Numbered from the stretch's first letter, positions 49,575-62,585 are shown. The stretch: 64,000 nucleotides of DNA from Psettodes erumei (GCA_016785225.1 JAFBJZ010000900.1:186001-250000), one strand, 5' to 3'. Notes: generated by a model from the sequence alone, not told the origin. Numbers and translations: made by a program.

Positions 49575-49767
49575 TGCTGGTGGATGGTCACCTTTGGACA
49601 GTGACCATTACCAGTGGCTACAGGTGGACCTGGGTTCCAGAAAGCAGGTGAGCGCCATAGCAACACAGGGTCGCTACAGCAGCTCTGACTGGACGACGCG
49701 GTACCGTCTTCTCTACAGTGACACGGGACGGAACTGGAAACCATATCACCAGGACGGCAACATCTGG
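49574..49767 (+). CDS. cntnap2: cntnap2 exon 3: middle part of the discoidin (F5/8C) domain
   Basis: This exon follows a TTTGCAG acceptor (AG at 49572-49573) and ends before a near-consensus GTGAGT donor at 49768. It is 194 bp. The first two bases complete the Gly codon begun in exon 2, giving RRGG-AGGWSP across the junction, and 64 whole codons follow, ending in Trp at phase 0. Diagnostic motifs are GGWSPLDSDHYQWLQVD, AIATQGRYSSSDW and YSDTGRNWKPYHQDGNIW. These are core discoidin-fold segments (beta-barrel strands and the WLQVDLG motif) and match CNTNAP2 more closely than CNTNAP4 or CNTNAP5, which carry different residues in the DSDHYQW and KPYHQDGN segments. The length equals the human exon 3 (c.209-402) as I recall it. 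Because 194 is not a multiple of three and the phases are 1 then 0, skipping this exon alone would shift the frame. No stop or frameshift is present, so the gene appears functional here. Confidence 0.97.
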
Positions 49768-49773
49768 GTGAGT
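49765..49773 (+). promoter_or_regulatory. cntnap2: Exon 3 splice donor (strong)
   Basis: The junction TGG|GTGAGT matches the vertebrate donor consensus at +1 to +6 and leaves the Trp codon intact (phase 0). Confidence 0.92.
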
Positions 49774-52700
49774 GAACAAGAAATGTGTTTGTGTATACAG
49801 TATGTGTATGGGTAGAAGCCACAGGCTGTCAGACAGGGAACACAAGACCGTGAGACCATCATAGACAGAACTCTATAGTCTGCCCGTTTTCTTTATGAAT
49901 ATACATAATCATTCAGGATGATAATTGGAATGCGTTGTTCTGGAAAATATTTTTCCCTCTTTATTTATTTTTAGCATGAAAACTAATGTAAGAGTCAAGC
50001 TGTGGGTCTAGCCAGAATGGAAATTTTCATTATGATAGGAGAAGAAATTAAATTTGACTTCATTGTTTTTAAAAAATAAAAACCACGAGCAGGGAACCTT
50101 GTGTGGGAGGAAATCTCTCCAGAGTGTCACACCGTGGTGCATATAAAGGGGACCAATTGTGCTTTGCCTTATTTTCTGTCATATATGTATAATGTTACCA
50201 TGCCAGAGGTCCATATTAACGGTGACTAAAGTTTCAACTGAAACTAAACCTCAGGCGTCAGGCTGCTCTGTATACAAGGTTCCAACATTTTTCCCGGCTT
50301 CCACGCCAAGCTACTGTCAGTTTGTTATAGATTTCTTTATACGGTCAGTCACTCCAAGCACCCCTTATTTGCCCAAACAAGTCTGCTTAAGTAGTATTGT
50401 TTCCTTTTGCATTTAACGTTCTACAGCATACTAGAAAACAATGATGCAGGTTGACTGTACCTTTGCTTGGTGACAGCTGAACAACATTTTACCAGCAAAG
50501 TTAACTTTTGACAGCAGACCTTTTTCACTTGAGTTTGTTTTTAGCACATTTCCCACACTATTAATAGTGTATATAGATTTTTTTAATTCTAAATCCACAC
50601 AATAATGTTCCAGATCAGTTTCAGGCTCCAACTGCTGTCACTTGCATTCTGTTACATAGTTTTATGGTTTGCTTTAGCACTGGCACCGCTCACAAGTGCT
50701 GTCCTTTGGAAGGCTAACGTATATTCAGCCAATCAGAAGGAATCAGGCTTTTGAGAAGGCCTCTTATGAGGGCCTGAGCTAATATTGCCTGTTTCAGCTC
50801 ATCTGAGGGGCTGCATAACAGCTAGTCTGAGTATAAATAACGCCTTTTTTTTCTAACCGTGAATTATGCAAAGCCACTCTAGTGGAGTCCCAGATTAAAA
50901 AGATCCCCTATGAATATTCATCACTTAATTAACTCAGTTTTTTACCAAATGTAGCATCTCAGCCACAGACCTTATTCAAGCACTGACGGGTTCAAGACCA
51001 GAGGTGTGTTGTGCAATTTTTTTTTAAGTATTTTTTTTAACTGGAGTACACCCGTGATGCACTCACATGCATAAAGTTATGGCACATTTGAAAGGTTATG
51101 TCACCACTATTGCTCTAACTTAGCTAGGCAATCTTTTATTCCCAGCGGGCATTGTGTGGATGCAGCCCAATGCTGTGCTGTAATGTTGTAAATGCTTCAT
51201 AAACAAACCGTCAGAAGAGTGCATGATGAATGAAAGGATGTTTTTCTGCATTTTCATCTTTGCTAGTTAAATGTTAGCTGGGAAGGGGAAAAAATGGATT
51301 CACGGTGCCACCCAAAAGCTACTGGCAGCTTTTAAGGTGGAATATTTACTAGCGTGTCAGTAAATGCATGAGTTCATGTAACTTAATCAAAACACCTTGT
51401 GAATGTGAATTTGACAACTTTGACCGTTTCATTTGTTTTTCTCGGCTTTCTCGCATGACATACGCTTTAACGGTAATTGGATTTTCAAGCGCTTCTGAAA
51501 GTTATCTCAATTTCAACTGGATTATGCAGACTAAGAATATGCTAAATCGTGGCGCATCGTTCCAGTTCGTTCCAGCAGCACTACGGATAATTTCAAGATG
51601 GAAAATACAGTGTAACAACCCCTAGCCTTTTATCCCTTGAGATTGTATGGAGGTGATCTCTTTCCAGCTATGTTGTTTGTGTCTCTTATTCCAAGACCTC
51701 CATCACAAGCCATGATCATTAGCTAATGGGTTAATGGCTCACACTAGTCACTGTTTCTGGCGAGTGGAGGGAGTGGAGGTGCTAACAGACGGGCTTTGAG
51801 CCAGAGGAGAGGAGAGTAGAGGAATAGCCCAGTCATGAATAACATTGACACACAACAGAAATGTAAGACCTAGCCATAAAGGGAAGGTGGCTGTTTGCAT
51901 GTTTATCTCCACCAGCGGAGTCAGGCAGGGTTTTTTTCCCCAGTCTCATCTGATACTCATTTGCTAGAAGGATCTGTGTAGAAAGGACATAGGTGTTGAT
52001 AAACCCACATGAGGTCTATGCACATTACTTAACATCAATATGTGGTAAACGTATCAGATTTAGCAAAAGGTCTAAAGGAAATAAAGACAAAGGTGAGTAA
52101 AATGGCATCAAGGACGTAAAGGAGGATGCAGTAAAAATCTCATTCAGACTGTTGGTTGCCACATAAAAACAATTTGGTGTTTTTATTTATTGGCTTTCCT
52201 GGTGAACTGATGAGTTTTTAGTACACTTAAATTAAGAGTTTTTCAGTTTTCCACTGGGTCATTGTTATTTGTCATGCTGCTGTTTGCTTCGCTAAATGAA
52301 ATTCAGAATAACTCACATATACTGGCAGCCAATTTTCACCACCTCCAGTCCTGGTCTTTCTTTTAGACTTCCTTTGTCCAGCTCAGAAAATTCAAGCTGC
52401 TTACAAATCTATTGGCAAAAAAATACTCAGCAAACTGAATTTCAACAAGTCTTTGACTTCACTAAGCCTGTTGTAAACCAAGATGAAAGACTGACAAAAA
52501 GGACAAAACATAATTCTTTTAATTGCCGTTCAGAAATGAATGAATCTGCTTTCCTACTGATGATATTTGTGTAACCGGATGCCTGCCCTCTTGGTAGCTC
52601 ATCTCTTGAGCTTGATATAAATCCCTTGCAGGCAGTGGTGCACCTTTTTGTCTAATCCTGACATTAACTGCCTGCTCTCTACTCTAATATTTCATGCAGC

Positions 52701-55700
52701 ATGGTATGTAATTTTAAGGAAGTGTTTCTTGTCAGGAATTAGTCATGACAGAGTATGTTTCAATTGACCCTGTCCCTCAAATATTATTCCTGAATTGTAG
52801 CTGGGTGTTTTTGCATGTGTGCATTTCTGTCTGTGGGTATTAAGCTCTGAATTAAGCCCCAAATAGCTTCATCATTATTCTGTCTTTTAGGACTATTAGG
52901 ATTGGTCATGGTGACAAATATGGATCTTTTGCATTTGAAAGTAAATTAAGCTGTAGTTTTTGTGCACTGCATCATAATTGTTTCCCGATTATTATTTATT
53001 CAGAAGTGTTTTCCTTCTGCCATTAACCCTGATTCATTGCCTCTAATATTTCTGCAAACACTCCAAAACACATTCATCTCTCGCCTGTTTTTGTAACCAC
53101 AGCAGACTTTTTTTTTCAGTTTTGCTGAGACGTATGACATATATATTGCTTTTTAATTTATTGCCAGTGTAATTCAAAATATTGCTTATGTAAACAAATA
53201 GAGCGCCAATAATTTTAAGCTGGGCATATACCATCAATAACCCCCAGTGCAGTAACAAGCAAAACTGGAGCCATTTGTTTCTCTGTCTCTTGTCTTATTT
53301 AGAAGAGGCTTTGGGATGCAGACAGCCTACATGAGTGCTCACACATACACACACACACACAAACACACATGCACTTCTGCTCCGAGCAAAAGTTGTTGAT
53401 AATTAAAATGTGCCTCTGCACAAGTTAAGACCTTTTTTGGGGCTTGTGTGTGTATGTCCAATTGTGTGTAAGTGGTGATAATATTGGAGCTATCAGTACT
53501 ATTGATCAAAGGGATGGGTGGGAATAGGAGGCCGCTAAAGGCAACTTAATGATGTTTCACACACGCACACATACACAAACACGCATTACGTTGACTAACA
53601 ATCATTTCCTTGGGATTTGCCTTACCCTAAAACATGTCTTCCTCAAAACATTTAATGATTTAGTCCCCATAGTGTGACTGTGTAGCCAGATTAATGTCCC
53701 CACAACACGAGTAATACCAAAGCCACGCACACATGCACAGACACACACACAAATACACGCACACTCTACCATCAGGCCCTGTTTCAGCCTATTCAATCAC
53801 AGTCGCCCTGGTCCCATTCACCACTGGATAAGGTTCACGCAGTGATCCCCAGAGAGAAAACCTGCCTGTCCTGCACTCTTATGCATGACGGTTCTATTCA
53901 GGAACCTTTTGCCACCAATCAGCACCTGCCGTTACTCCACAATGATGATTTAACTCTTTCACGCTCGCCCTTGGTAAAACACTTTCAGTTAAAGCAAGTG
54001 TGTTGAAGCCAGTTAAACTCTTGTGACTGTGATTTGCTGGGGAGGATAATTGACAAAGACCCTTGCAAGTGCAGTATTGGTTTTGTGAAAAATAACGTTT
54101 TAATGCCTTGTGCTATAGAGGAGACTTGATGACACTGACAAATTTCTGTGATAATTAAAATAACAGCTACCAAGCCAGAGCACAGTATCAATGCTGATAG
54201 GGGAGTACTCATTGGCTGCAGTGGAATATGCAGTAGACTTATGCATGGATGATATCTTATTGACTTATCGTTTAACTGTTACAGTAAATGGCAAGTGTTG
54301 TTTCTGACCTCCAGTGTGTTATAGAGCACAGGGATGATGTGATACACAATCCTCCCTGCTGCTGATGCAGGTTATAGTGGGTGGCAGTAATGCACCGGAA
54401 AAAGAAGGAATGTGCCAAAGGGAAGAGGACGGCAAGCAAATGTAGAAGATGCAGGATTTGCAAATGTTTTAGGAGGAACAAAATGCATTTAATATATTTG
54501 TCAGACTGTAATGATGCATATAATATGATTTGGTGTGCGGTGCTGAAGGCGAACTGTGTTCATTTAGAATGAGAAAATCCACACCGTACGTTAACAATAT
54601 TGATTTTTTGTTTACTAAATTGCACTCTGGCAATGACAGAGATGAATGGAGAAAAAAAAAAATGACTTTTTTTTTTACTTATGCAACCCCCGAAAACTGT
54701 CACCCACAAAATGGAGACATTTTGTAAATAATTACAGTCCTGTGTTTTAGAAATGTGGGGTACTCAGTGACAGGTAACAATTTGTCATTAAAATTTGTAT
54801 GACTCTGAAACCTTTCAAGTGATCATCTTAATGTCTTTATTCAGTTAAAGTGCCAAGAGTGATACCATAGTGTTTTCTGCACTTTAATGCATGTCTTGGA
54901 GGGAACATTAAAAGCTAAATGTGTTGTGTAGGGAGTTTTGTGAAAGCACGGGAAATAAAACATTCTCTGCAAATTTTGCACATTAAAACTCAATCAGCAA
55001 TAACAGAATTTTGGAGTTATATTTTGCTTCCGCACACTTTGTTTACCATGACTCACTCTGGCAGCAGGCCCCACTCTCCTGTCGTCGGGGTGGGGTTTTT
55101 TTCATGTGGATGAGAGGCTTCAAGCTGCAAGTGCACCAGGACAGTTGACAGTAATGTATGTACCCAATAAACCAGCACAGCCACGGCTGGACGTCTTAAA
55201 GCTGATACCTGATGTGCTGATATGTTAGTAATACTTTCTCACTGGACCAGGGTTGTTTTTGTTTTTTAACATAAACTTCCCATTAAAAGTTTGCTCCTCT
55301 ACCTGGCATAAGGTATGTAGAAAGCAAACTGCATATATGTGCTGCAATATATATGTATGTTTTGCATATCACCAGGATATCTCAGCATAAGTTAAATCTT
55401 TCACTGCAAATAAATATCATGTACATTAAATAAGAAGTCAAAGAACACCAAAATCATTTTTCAAGCCCTAGCGTTTTGAAACACCCTTCTGACCCTCGTA
55501 TCTTGTGGCCTGTGAGCCACTGTGGCCCACAATTAAAGAAAGTAAGGGACAAGGTGCAGGACAAGTGAATTACTGTAACCATAACTCTGACTGGCCCAGT
55601 AATCTAACACATATCAGAGGGAGCTATTTTGAATCTTGACATATTTGCAGCCTGCTGGCCTCTTAACCTATGAAGGGTAGATACCGATGGCTCCAGATTT

Positions 55701-56175
55701 ACTACTGGCATACAAAGGGACACTTTTCCGGTATTATTCGGTAGTATGAATAGGCTTCAAAAAAAAAATCCCAGCATCCAGCACTCCTGCCATATTTAAG
55801 GGATGCTGCTCTGAACAATGTGCCCTGGTTGCTTTTACTTTGAACCCGTTCTGTGCAGTTCAAATGAGTTCTAGTACTTTTGCCCCTCTCGAGTTGGCTC
55901 ATTTAAGCTAGCATGAATGCTGTCATTCAAATTTGGAAGCAGGCAGAACAACCCAATTGGCGCCGCTTGAAAAGGGGTAATGTTTGAAATACACTGTGGC
56001 TTTCAAAGCAAGACAGCTGCAAGAGGGGAAAAAGAGAAAAGAGAAGCTCTGGTGAGGATGTGTTTGCCAAAAGGCTGGAGCAAAAGACATTCATTGGTAA
56101 ACCCAGGCCAAAGATTTCACATAGTGCCGCTATCCTAGCTCATATGAAAAAACTTAATACTATTCCTACATTCTA
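49774..56175. other. Non-coding intron 3 sequence
   Basis: No gene is recognised. A small AT-rich block at about 50860-50965 carries a palindromic ATGAATATTCAT and TTAATTAA. CA-rich tracts lie near 53345-53370 and 53705-53762. The ORF at 54381-54572 is Lys/Arg/Cys-rich, but has no recognised domain or splice context. Confidence 0.65.
53620..53770 (+). repeat. Possible repeat: GTCCCCATAG...GTCCCCACAA block with CA tail
   Basis: TTAGTCCCCATAGTGTGACTG followed by ATGTCCCCACAACACGAGTAAT and an A/C-rich CACAC tail matches the layout of a common fish dispersed motif in which a GTCCCCACAA sequence precedes a CA repeat. Assignment from memory. Confidence 0.4.
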
Positions 56176-56489
56176 ATATTGAAGTTTTGTTGTAATTGTT
56201 GTAAACACTGATATGTACGTAATCACAAACAGAAATAAGGTCTTCAGCGCTGATATTGTACAGAATGACAATTACCAAAGCTGTCCACTAAATGCGCCAG
56301 TCCATTTATCGTATATCTCTTGGTACATTTGACGTAAGAAATCGGAACATGAAACCGATTATGACCACCGTTACAGTTACAATTCTTTTCATTGGACAGG
56401 AAACAAATAATCAAAAAGTAACTTCCATCACCATATCTCGATTGAGATAAAAGGACGAAGATACTAACATAACGACAAAACTTCAATAT
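56176..56489. mobile_element. Unassigned inverted-repeat (MITE-like) element with TA flanks
   Basis: The left arm (56176-56203) begins ATATTGAAGTTTTGT, and the reverse complement of the right arm (56462-56489) begins with the same 15 bases. The arms agree at about 22 of 28 positions. If the element starts at TTGAAG, both sides are flanked by TA, the target duplication of Tc1/mariner-type transposition. The 314-bp interior has no transposase. The ends differ from the fish Tc1 families I know, so the family is unassigned. Confidence 0.62.
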
Positions 56490-56579
56490 GTTTATTTGTG
56501 ACTCTGTTGTGGTATTTTAGCCACAGTGCTTTGGTATTTACAGGTCAAATTGTGCTGGAGCTTTGCTAAAAGGAGACAG

Positions 56580-56860
56580 GAAGCGTGATGAGGTAACACA
56601 CTGGGGATGTAACGCTCCGCCGAAAGGGCTCGGGGATGATTTGCTCTCCTCCCTGCACTGCGGGCTGTATATAAACCAAACCTAATGATGCTGAGATGGG
56701 CATGTGCGAGCCTGCGCGCAGGCATGAGCGTTTGGCCCGCGATGGTGTTCGCGCGCTTGCCTGTGTGTAAGCGTGAACAAAGCGTGCGCGCGCGTGTGCG
56801 GCTTCTCGAGAGGGCAGACCTGCTAGACTGCGGTTCGTCAGGTAAATGAATGGTGAGGTC
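56580..56860 (+). promoter_or_regulatory. CpG-dense segment with TATA box, possible internal promoter
   Basis: A TATATAAA box lies at 56668-56675 in otherwise GC-rich DNA. From about 56610 to 56820 CpG dinucleotides are far denser than elsewhere in the intron, including GCGCGCGCG-type runs. About 70 bases after the TATA box is an ATG with good Kozak context (GCGATGG, at 56742) opening a 35-codon frame that reaches a donor-like TCAG|GTAAAT at 56841/56842. This layout resembles a promoter and first exon on the + strand, for a novel cntnap2 transcript or a non-coding RNA. Inference from sequence only. Purine-pyrimidine alternation could also explain the CpG runs. Confidence 0.35.
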
Positions 56861-59800
56861 TCTCCGTCTCAGTGGTAAGGACTAATTCAGTTTCAGAAGC
56901 TGCCGGGCGTGCACTGATAAATCATGCACCTGGATTTATGCACCAGTGAACTGCATATCTCTCTCTCTCTCTACCTTTCTCTGCGCGTCAGCCTGATATT
57001 TATTTCACATTTCTTTGTCTGGGTGTCGCTGAGTGCCTCCGACTTGTCTCAATTGTCTTCAAAAACGAATGAGTTAGATTTAGATTTGAGAAAACAAATG
57101 GAAACCAGCATACGTACGATAAGCAGTCCGCACAAACGCCGGCAGTGATTCGTTAATATTCATTCATGATTGAAAGTTAGTGTGAAACAAGATTACATCT
57201 TACTTCATCAAGTGATTTGCCTGCTGGATTAGGGCAGACCCTTCCGCACACCACAACGTATAAACACAAAATGAGTCAGTGTCACTTAAAATTCACAGGA
57301 AACAGTGAGGTTTCATGAAAAAAAAGGCTAATATAATTAAAACACTTGATTTGGTTCAAGTAATTAATTGAGGCTCTAGAATGTACTGGAATGTAACAAG
57401 TCTCCCAAAATGAAAATAATTGAGCAGAGTACAAGTTTCTTAAACTGCACTTGCACTAGAGTAAATGGATTTACCTCCCACCTCTGGCTCACACTTTTGA
57501 TAGATTGCAACTTGGTTTATTTATCTGCAATATCTCACAATCCCTTCTGGAAAAGAAAGCAACAAGGAGGAGTAAAAATACAGTGCTGACTTTTCAAACT
57601 CGAGTGATTTTTTTTTCCCCAGCTCTGAGACTTAAATCGTCCTTCCACGTTTTTCGCATCTGATTAAATGCAGAAATCAAGTGCCTCGTACATTTCCATT
57701 CTGTCTGGCTGACACTTTTATCTCGAGGGGCTTACATTAGGAGAAGGAAGTAAGTGTACATTAGTGCAAGAGACAGTGCTAAGGCAAAGGACAGTATTAA
57801 AGCAGGGAAGAATAATAAAATGGTTAGTGTCTTCAAGACAAAGATAAGAGTGCTCAAAATATCTTATATATATATATATATATATATATATGGAGATACA
57901 GGGACTGGTCTTGATTTTTTTAAGTCTTTGGCCAACAGTCTTTACATTACAACACACTAGTTTCATCCACAAATATTTCTTAGTAGATGTTTGGTTAAAA
58001 CAGCACATTATTGTCATATTTTACTGAAGCAACATCATACCATCCCTGTAGCGTAGGGTAGTGCTGGAGTGGTTTAATACACAAAGGAGGTAACAAGGAC
58101 ATCATACACAAGAGGTTATTTTTTTAATTTAACTAAAACAACTATCTTTCCCTAACCTCAACATATAAACCTAACCTAACCACAGAGGGTCTCTGGTTTG
58201 ACAGCGGTGTGCTTTGTACACCCACCATCCACTCTTCACAACTTCATCATACCCAGATAAGCTGGTTGGATCCCTGCGATGTGAAGAGCCTACTGAAACT
58301 GGCTTTTACTTCAGTCGTAAATTCACATTTAGCTGGCAAATCTGCAGTCGGCTAAATGTCACCGTGTAATTGAGCGAGTGGGAGGGGCGCTCCAGATCTC
58401 AGCCGTAGCACCACTGTAGCTTCACTTTGTGTTTACTATGCTTTATTTGTTTAAATGCTTGAAAGTGTCGTATCACACTTATATTTTTAAATCTTGGCAT
58501 GGCTGAAGCGTGGAGCGTTTTCATTTCCTTATGAAGTGTGTGAATAAAAAAATCAGTCTGTGTGAGTGGGAGAGGGAATGAAGTGTTGCATTAGCTGTGA
58601 TCAAATCAGGAGCACGAGACAGGGAGATGTTATGTAGAATTGAATAGAAATATTTGTTCCAATTATGACTGGCAGCAAACTCTAATCACCCAAAACCGTC
58701 ATGCATCTGTGTCGTGAAGACTACCACATATACAGCATGATCAGTTCTGTTTAAATGGCACCTCACATCAATAGCATTGTCCTTTACGTCATGAGAATAG
58801 CTGCACTTTAGAGGGAAACACTTTCTTCAAAGTGATTACATTTTGCTATGACATGAGAGAAACAAACAGCCATTGTTGTTCTTTTCTCACTGATTATTAA
58901 TTGCTCTGGAGATAAGCATCCACTACACAGAATGATGTAAAGATAAATACATTCAGCTGAGCATTTTTGAACTCAAGCCAACTGCCTGAGACTCCATGTA
59001 ATGAGTCAAACTGCAAATATAGAGGATCAATGGCCACCAACCAAAGAGCAACTGGTGCCAGTTAATGAGACGGATTTGGAAGGGGATCAAAGGAGATCCA
59101 TTTCCGTCAGAGGGAGGGAGGTGCGCTCGCTTGATATTAATGTCAGATCTTTTAGAGGTTTTAGCATTCAGTTTGATGTGTGTATTTATAGATGTTAGCC
59201 TCATATTGACCCAGTATGTACATTGCTAAAAGAGGTAATCAGGCACAGGGCAGATGTACTGTACATGCACAGGCATTTTCGCTCAAATTCATTATTGCTG
59301 ACCAGTTGCCATTGGCCATTGTAAATGAATTACAAGATCCAGTCTTAAAAGTCCAGAACGTTTAAACTGAACTAATCAGACCACAGAGGCAAATGCTACT
59401 CGCAGTCATAGATATGACTTTTTCCCCCGTCTACATTGATATGAAGTCTCTTCTAACTTTCAGCTCTGTATCTTGATCGGCCGCAGTCACATCAAAGGAC
59501 TTGCACATCATCCTCTATAATGTCACTTCACTCCAGATAAGAGTTTTACGGGAATTAAAATTTGCTGAGTGTGAATAACAAGGATGATGAGCTGAACTGG
59601 GATGGAGGGGACACTTCCCGGGGGGTCATAGAAGTCTCTTGTGGTACAGCTGAAGTGGCTGCTGGGAAATTTGAAGAACACTGCCATGAACGAGAACATT
59701 GCACTCACGTGACGGGTACAAGACATGATCAAAACAATCATTTTGCGGAATATATCTTTTGGGTCTTACAACTAATGTTGACGCTCTCAGTGAGTAGGAT

Positions 59801-62424
59801 GTCTGATGCGTGAATGAGTGTGAAAATGCCCGGGCACCCTCAAACATCCTGTCAAAACACACTCAAAACACAAATACACTCACACGATGAGTTAGTAGAA
59901 CGTTAGCAGGTTCAGACACGCAGATACACAACACACACAAAACGTAGCTCCATGCAGTGTGTGAGGTTTTATAGCAGAGCCAGGGAGGCAGACTTCACTC
60001 CATCAGTGCTGGTCCCTGGTGAGCAGAGGGGGGAGAAGGTGCCAAATGTTCACAGCCTGAGTAATAGGCTCTTAAAACTCTATTCTTTCCGTGTGTGTGT
60101 GTGTACGTGCGTTCACACGCGCGCATCTGTCAGTCTCTGCAAAATTTTGTTCAGCGCATGGAAATATTTTGCGCCAGTGATAACTTCGTAGTTTAAATAC
60201 TGATGATGGTGCAATGCTAAAATGTTTGACTTTTATGGAGCAGTTTCTTTCTTTTGATTGCTCTACAGTAATTAATGAACCAAATGGAAGCGCATGAAAA
60301 CGTATTCGCATGAAGTATTCTGAAAGTGCTTCTCATTTTTTCGCTAATAATGTATGTGAAGCAAAGAAAAGACTCTGGTTTCCTTTGTCAGCAGCTCTTG
60401 GGGGAGGCCTTTTAGCAGGTGAGGGCAGTTAATGAGAGCCTGAACCACGGAGGAATGCTCCTGCAGGTGGCTATAACGCATACAAAGGGATATAATAATG
60501 TCCCTGCCCCAATAAAATAACGTGAAGAATGTTCAAAGCACCTTGCCTGCACAAATAAAAGTATGTATAAAAGCCTTTAATGTGCAGAAATAAACAAAAG
60601 CATATAGAGCAAATCACAGATACATACCCTACATGGTTATAATAAAACTCATAGATGTGCAACTCAAGGTCAGTGTTCTTGTTCTCATTGAAGGCTAACG
60701 GAGGACGATGGTGGGGGTGGGGAAAAAGGTGGGAAAACAGTGATGGGAGGTCTCCAGTGGGGCAGCCTTTATATAATAACAATGCTGATCAAAGATAAGC
60801 ATGACCATTATATATAATGAATTTGGATGATAGGTTTGGGTTGTTTTTTAATGGAAGAATGAAAAATAAAGGACGATCTCAGCTGAAGTTTCTTATTCAG
60901 CCTCTCTGCAGCTGGAGACCCAGATCAAAAATCCATTTAGCTTCTGCCTGCAGCAGAACGTGGTTGTGGTCCTCACCCCTAGTGGGAGGTTTGATTGACT
61001 GTGTAGCCCAGAATTTTAATTCTTTGAGTGAGTGTCGCGGAGCGGTTGTCCGGAGGAGATGAAGGATCTCCCACGATGTGGCAACTTGTTATGTTCAATG
61101 AGGCCACTTGTCAAGGTCTGCCGTATTTTACTGACATATACTTTGAGACAAAGGAAATGAGTAACATTACCCCCCAACACACACACACGTCCTGTAACAC
61201 TCAACTGAAACACCTCACTATAAAGCTCTGTATCTTTAAAATGGTTTAAAGATCCATGACGTAAATTTATCATTACTACAGTTTGTCATTTTTCTTTTTT
61301 TTTCTTGGCACAGTAAAGGCACGTACCCGCACAAACACAATCACCCGCGGGGGCCTCACAGAATCACAAATTTCTCTGTGGCCCTTCTGTTTTGTCCTGT
61401 CCACTTGTCGATAAAAAACAAAAGACCAGACCAGGCCGGACTGATTTCCCCTGCCTCTGTTAGGAAGGAACTCATATACAAACGCACGTATACTGGCCCT
61501 GCCTCTGGGCTGGTCTAACAAAGGGTCCAGCAGCAACAAGCAAACACCAAAAAAGAAATAAAAAATGGCTTTCACTTGTTGTTTCTCAGTATCTGGAGAT
61601 CTGTTCCCTGGAAAAGCCGGTCTCTGGCTGTCAAAACACACACACACACACACACAGATAGGTATCCACTGACACACAAACAGACACACACTGCAGAAAT
61701 GACAGATTCACATTCAGGAAATGAAAAACATGCAGCCAGGGAGAATAAGTAAGTGGGTAAGGAGTGGGAAGGAGGGATGGCTGCTGAGCAAGTAAATAAT
61801 GGGGGATACCGTGCGTGTGTGTGGGTTGGGATGGCATGAAGACCAGAGTGTGTGTATGCATGCATGTGTCTGGTTTTAAATGACGAGCAAAGTGTGTGTG
61901 TGTGTGTGACAGGGCAGAGCACAGGGGTATTTAGCTGCAGTAAAGTGATTAGCTTGTTCTTTTTCCTGAATGAGAGCAGCACCACTGCCCCAAATGCCCA
62001 ACAAGCAGACTGCTTGGCTCTCAGCTTCCCTCATTATTTTTGTTTTCCCCAAGTCGAGTTCGCTCCCTCTTTGCTTTTCCTCCACTGATCTCATGGATCG
62101 CTAAAGTCACGTGACAGCTCCGCAATGTTTTTTGATTCTCATCCATGGTTTTCCTCACTAACTTTGCTGATTTTAAACTTTGAAATCACAGCATGTTCAC
62201 TTTTTAATTCTCCTTAAGCACATCCTCACAGGAGCACAGAGAAGAGTAAATATTTTTCAATTTGAATGTACTAAGCAACTTTTTTCTCATGTAATACTTT
62301 GCAAATCATTTTAAAAGTAGACACAGTACACTTGCATAGAGACATTAATTTTAAATATTTCAGGCTCAAAGTTTTGGACAGAAGCGCACATCCATGTATA
62401 CACACACAAACACACCTTTGCAAA
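56861..62424. other. Non-coding intron 3 sequence
   Basis: No gene is recognised. It contains a CT run near 56956-56972, the TA run above, a short CCTAACCTAACC stretch near 58165, an AC run at 61636-61656 and a GT run at 61892-61908. Open frames up to 137 codons at 61276-61985 on the minus strand come from CA/GT repeats and lack domains. Confidence 0.62.
57865..57891. repeat. (TA)13 microsatellite
   Basis: A perfect TA run. Confidence 0.95.
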
Positions 62425-62585
62425 GGTATTGTTGTTAGAACATTGACTTCCATTTATTGTAGACAATTCTAACCTTCACCAGGACTTCAGAAATTACACT
62501 TTGGTCCTCATGAGGACTACTGGTCCTGACACGGTTGGTGTCTATACCAGGTCCTAAAAAGGTAACAAAATGCAAACACACATGC
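62425..62585 (+). repeat. Possible dispersed repeat: TTGACTTCCATTTAT...GGTCCTCATGAGGAC block
   Basis: ACATTGACTTCCATTTATTG, then ACAATTCTAACCTTCACC, then TTGGTCCTCATGAGGAC and GACACGG, with CA-rich DNA beyond, follows the plan of a dispersed fish motif related to the one at 53620. The copy is diverged. Confidence 0.45.

Noticed and set aside
54381..54572. Cys/Lys/Arg-rich 63-codon frame resembling a small basic protein
   Set aside because: No zinc-finger spacing pattern holds, and there is no promoter, splice or conservation evidence.
58160..58185. CCTAACCTAACC telomere-like stretch
   Set aside because: Only two or three imperfect units, too short for an interstitial telomeric repeat. Probably part of a dispersed repeat.
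61276..61985. Two 137-codon minus-strand frames
   Set aside because: Both are largely translated CA/GT repeats (Cys-Val and Thr-His runs).
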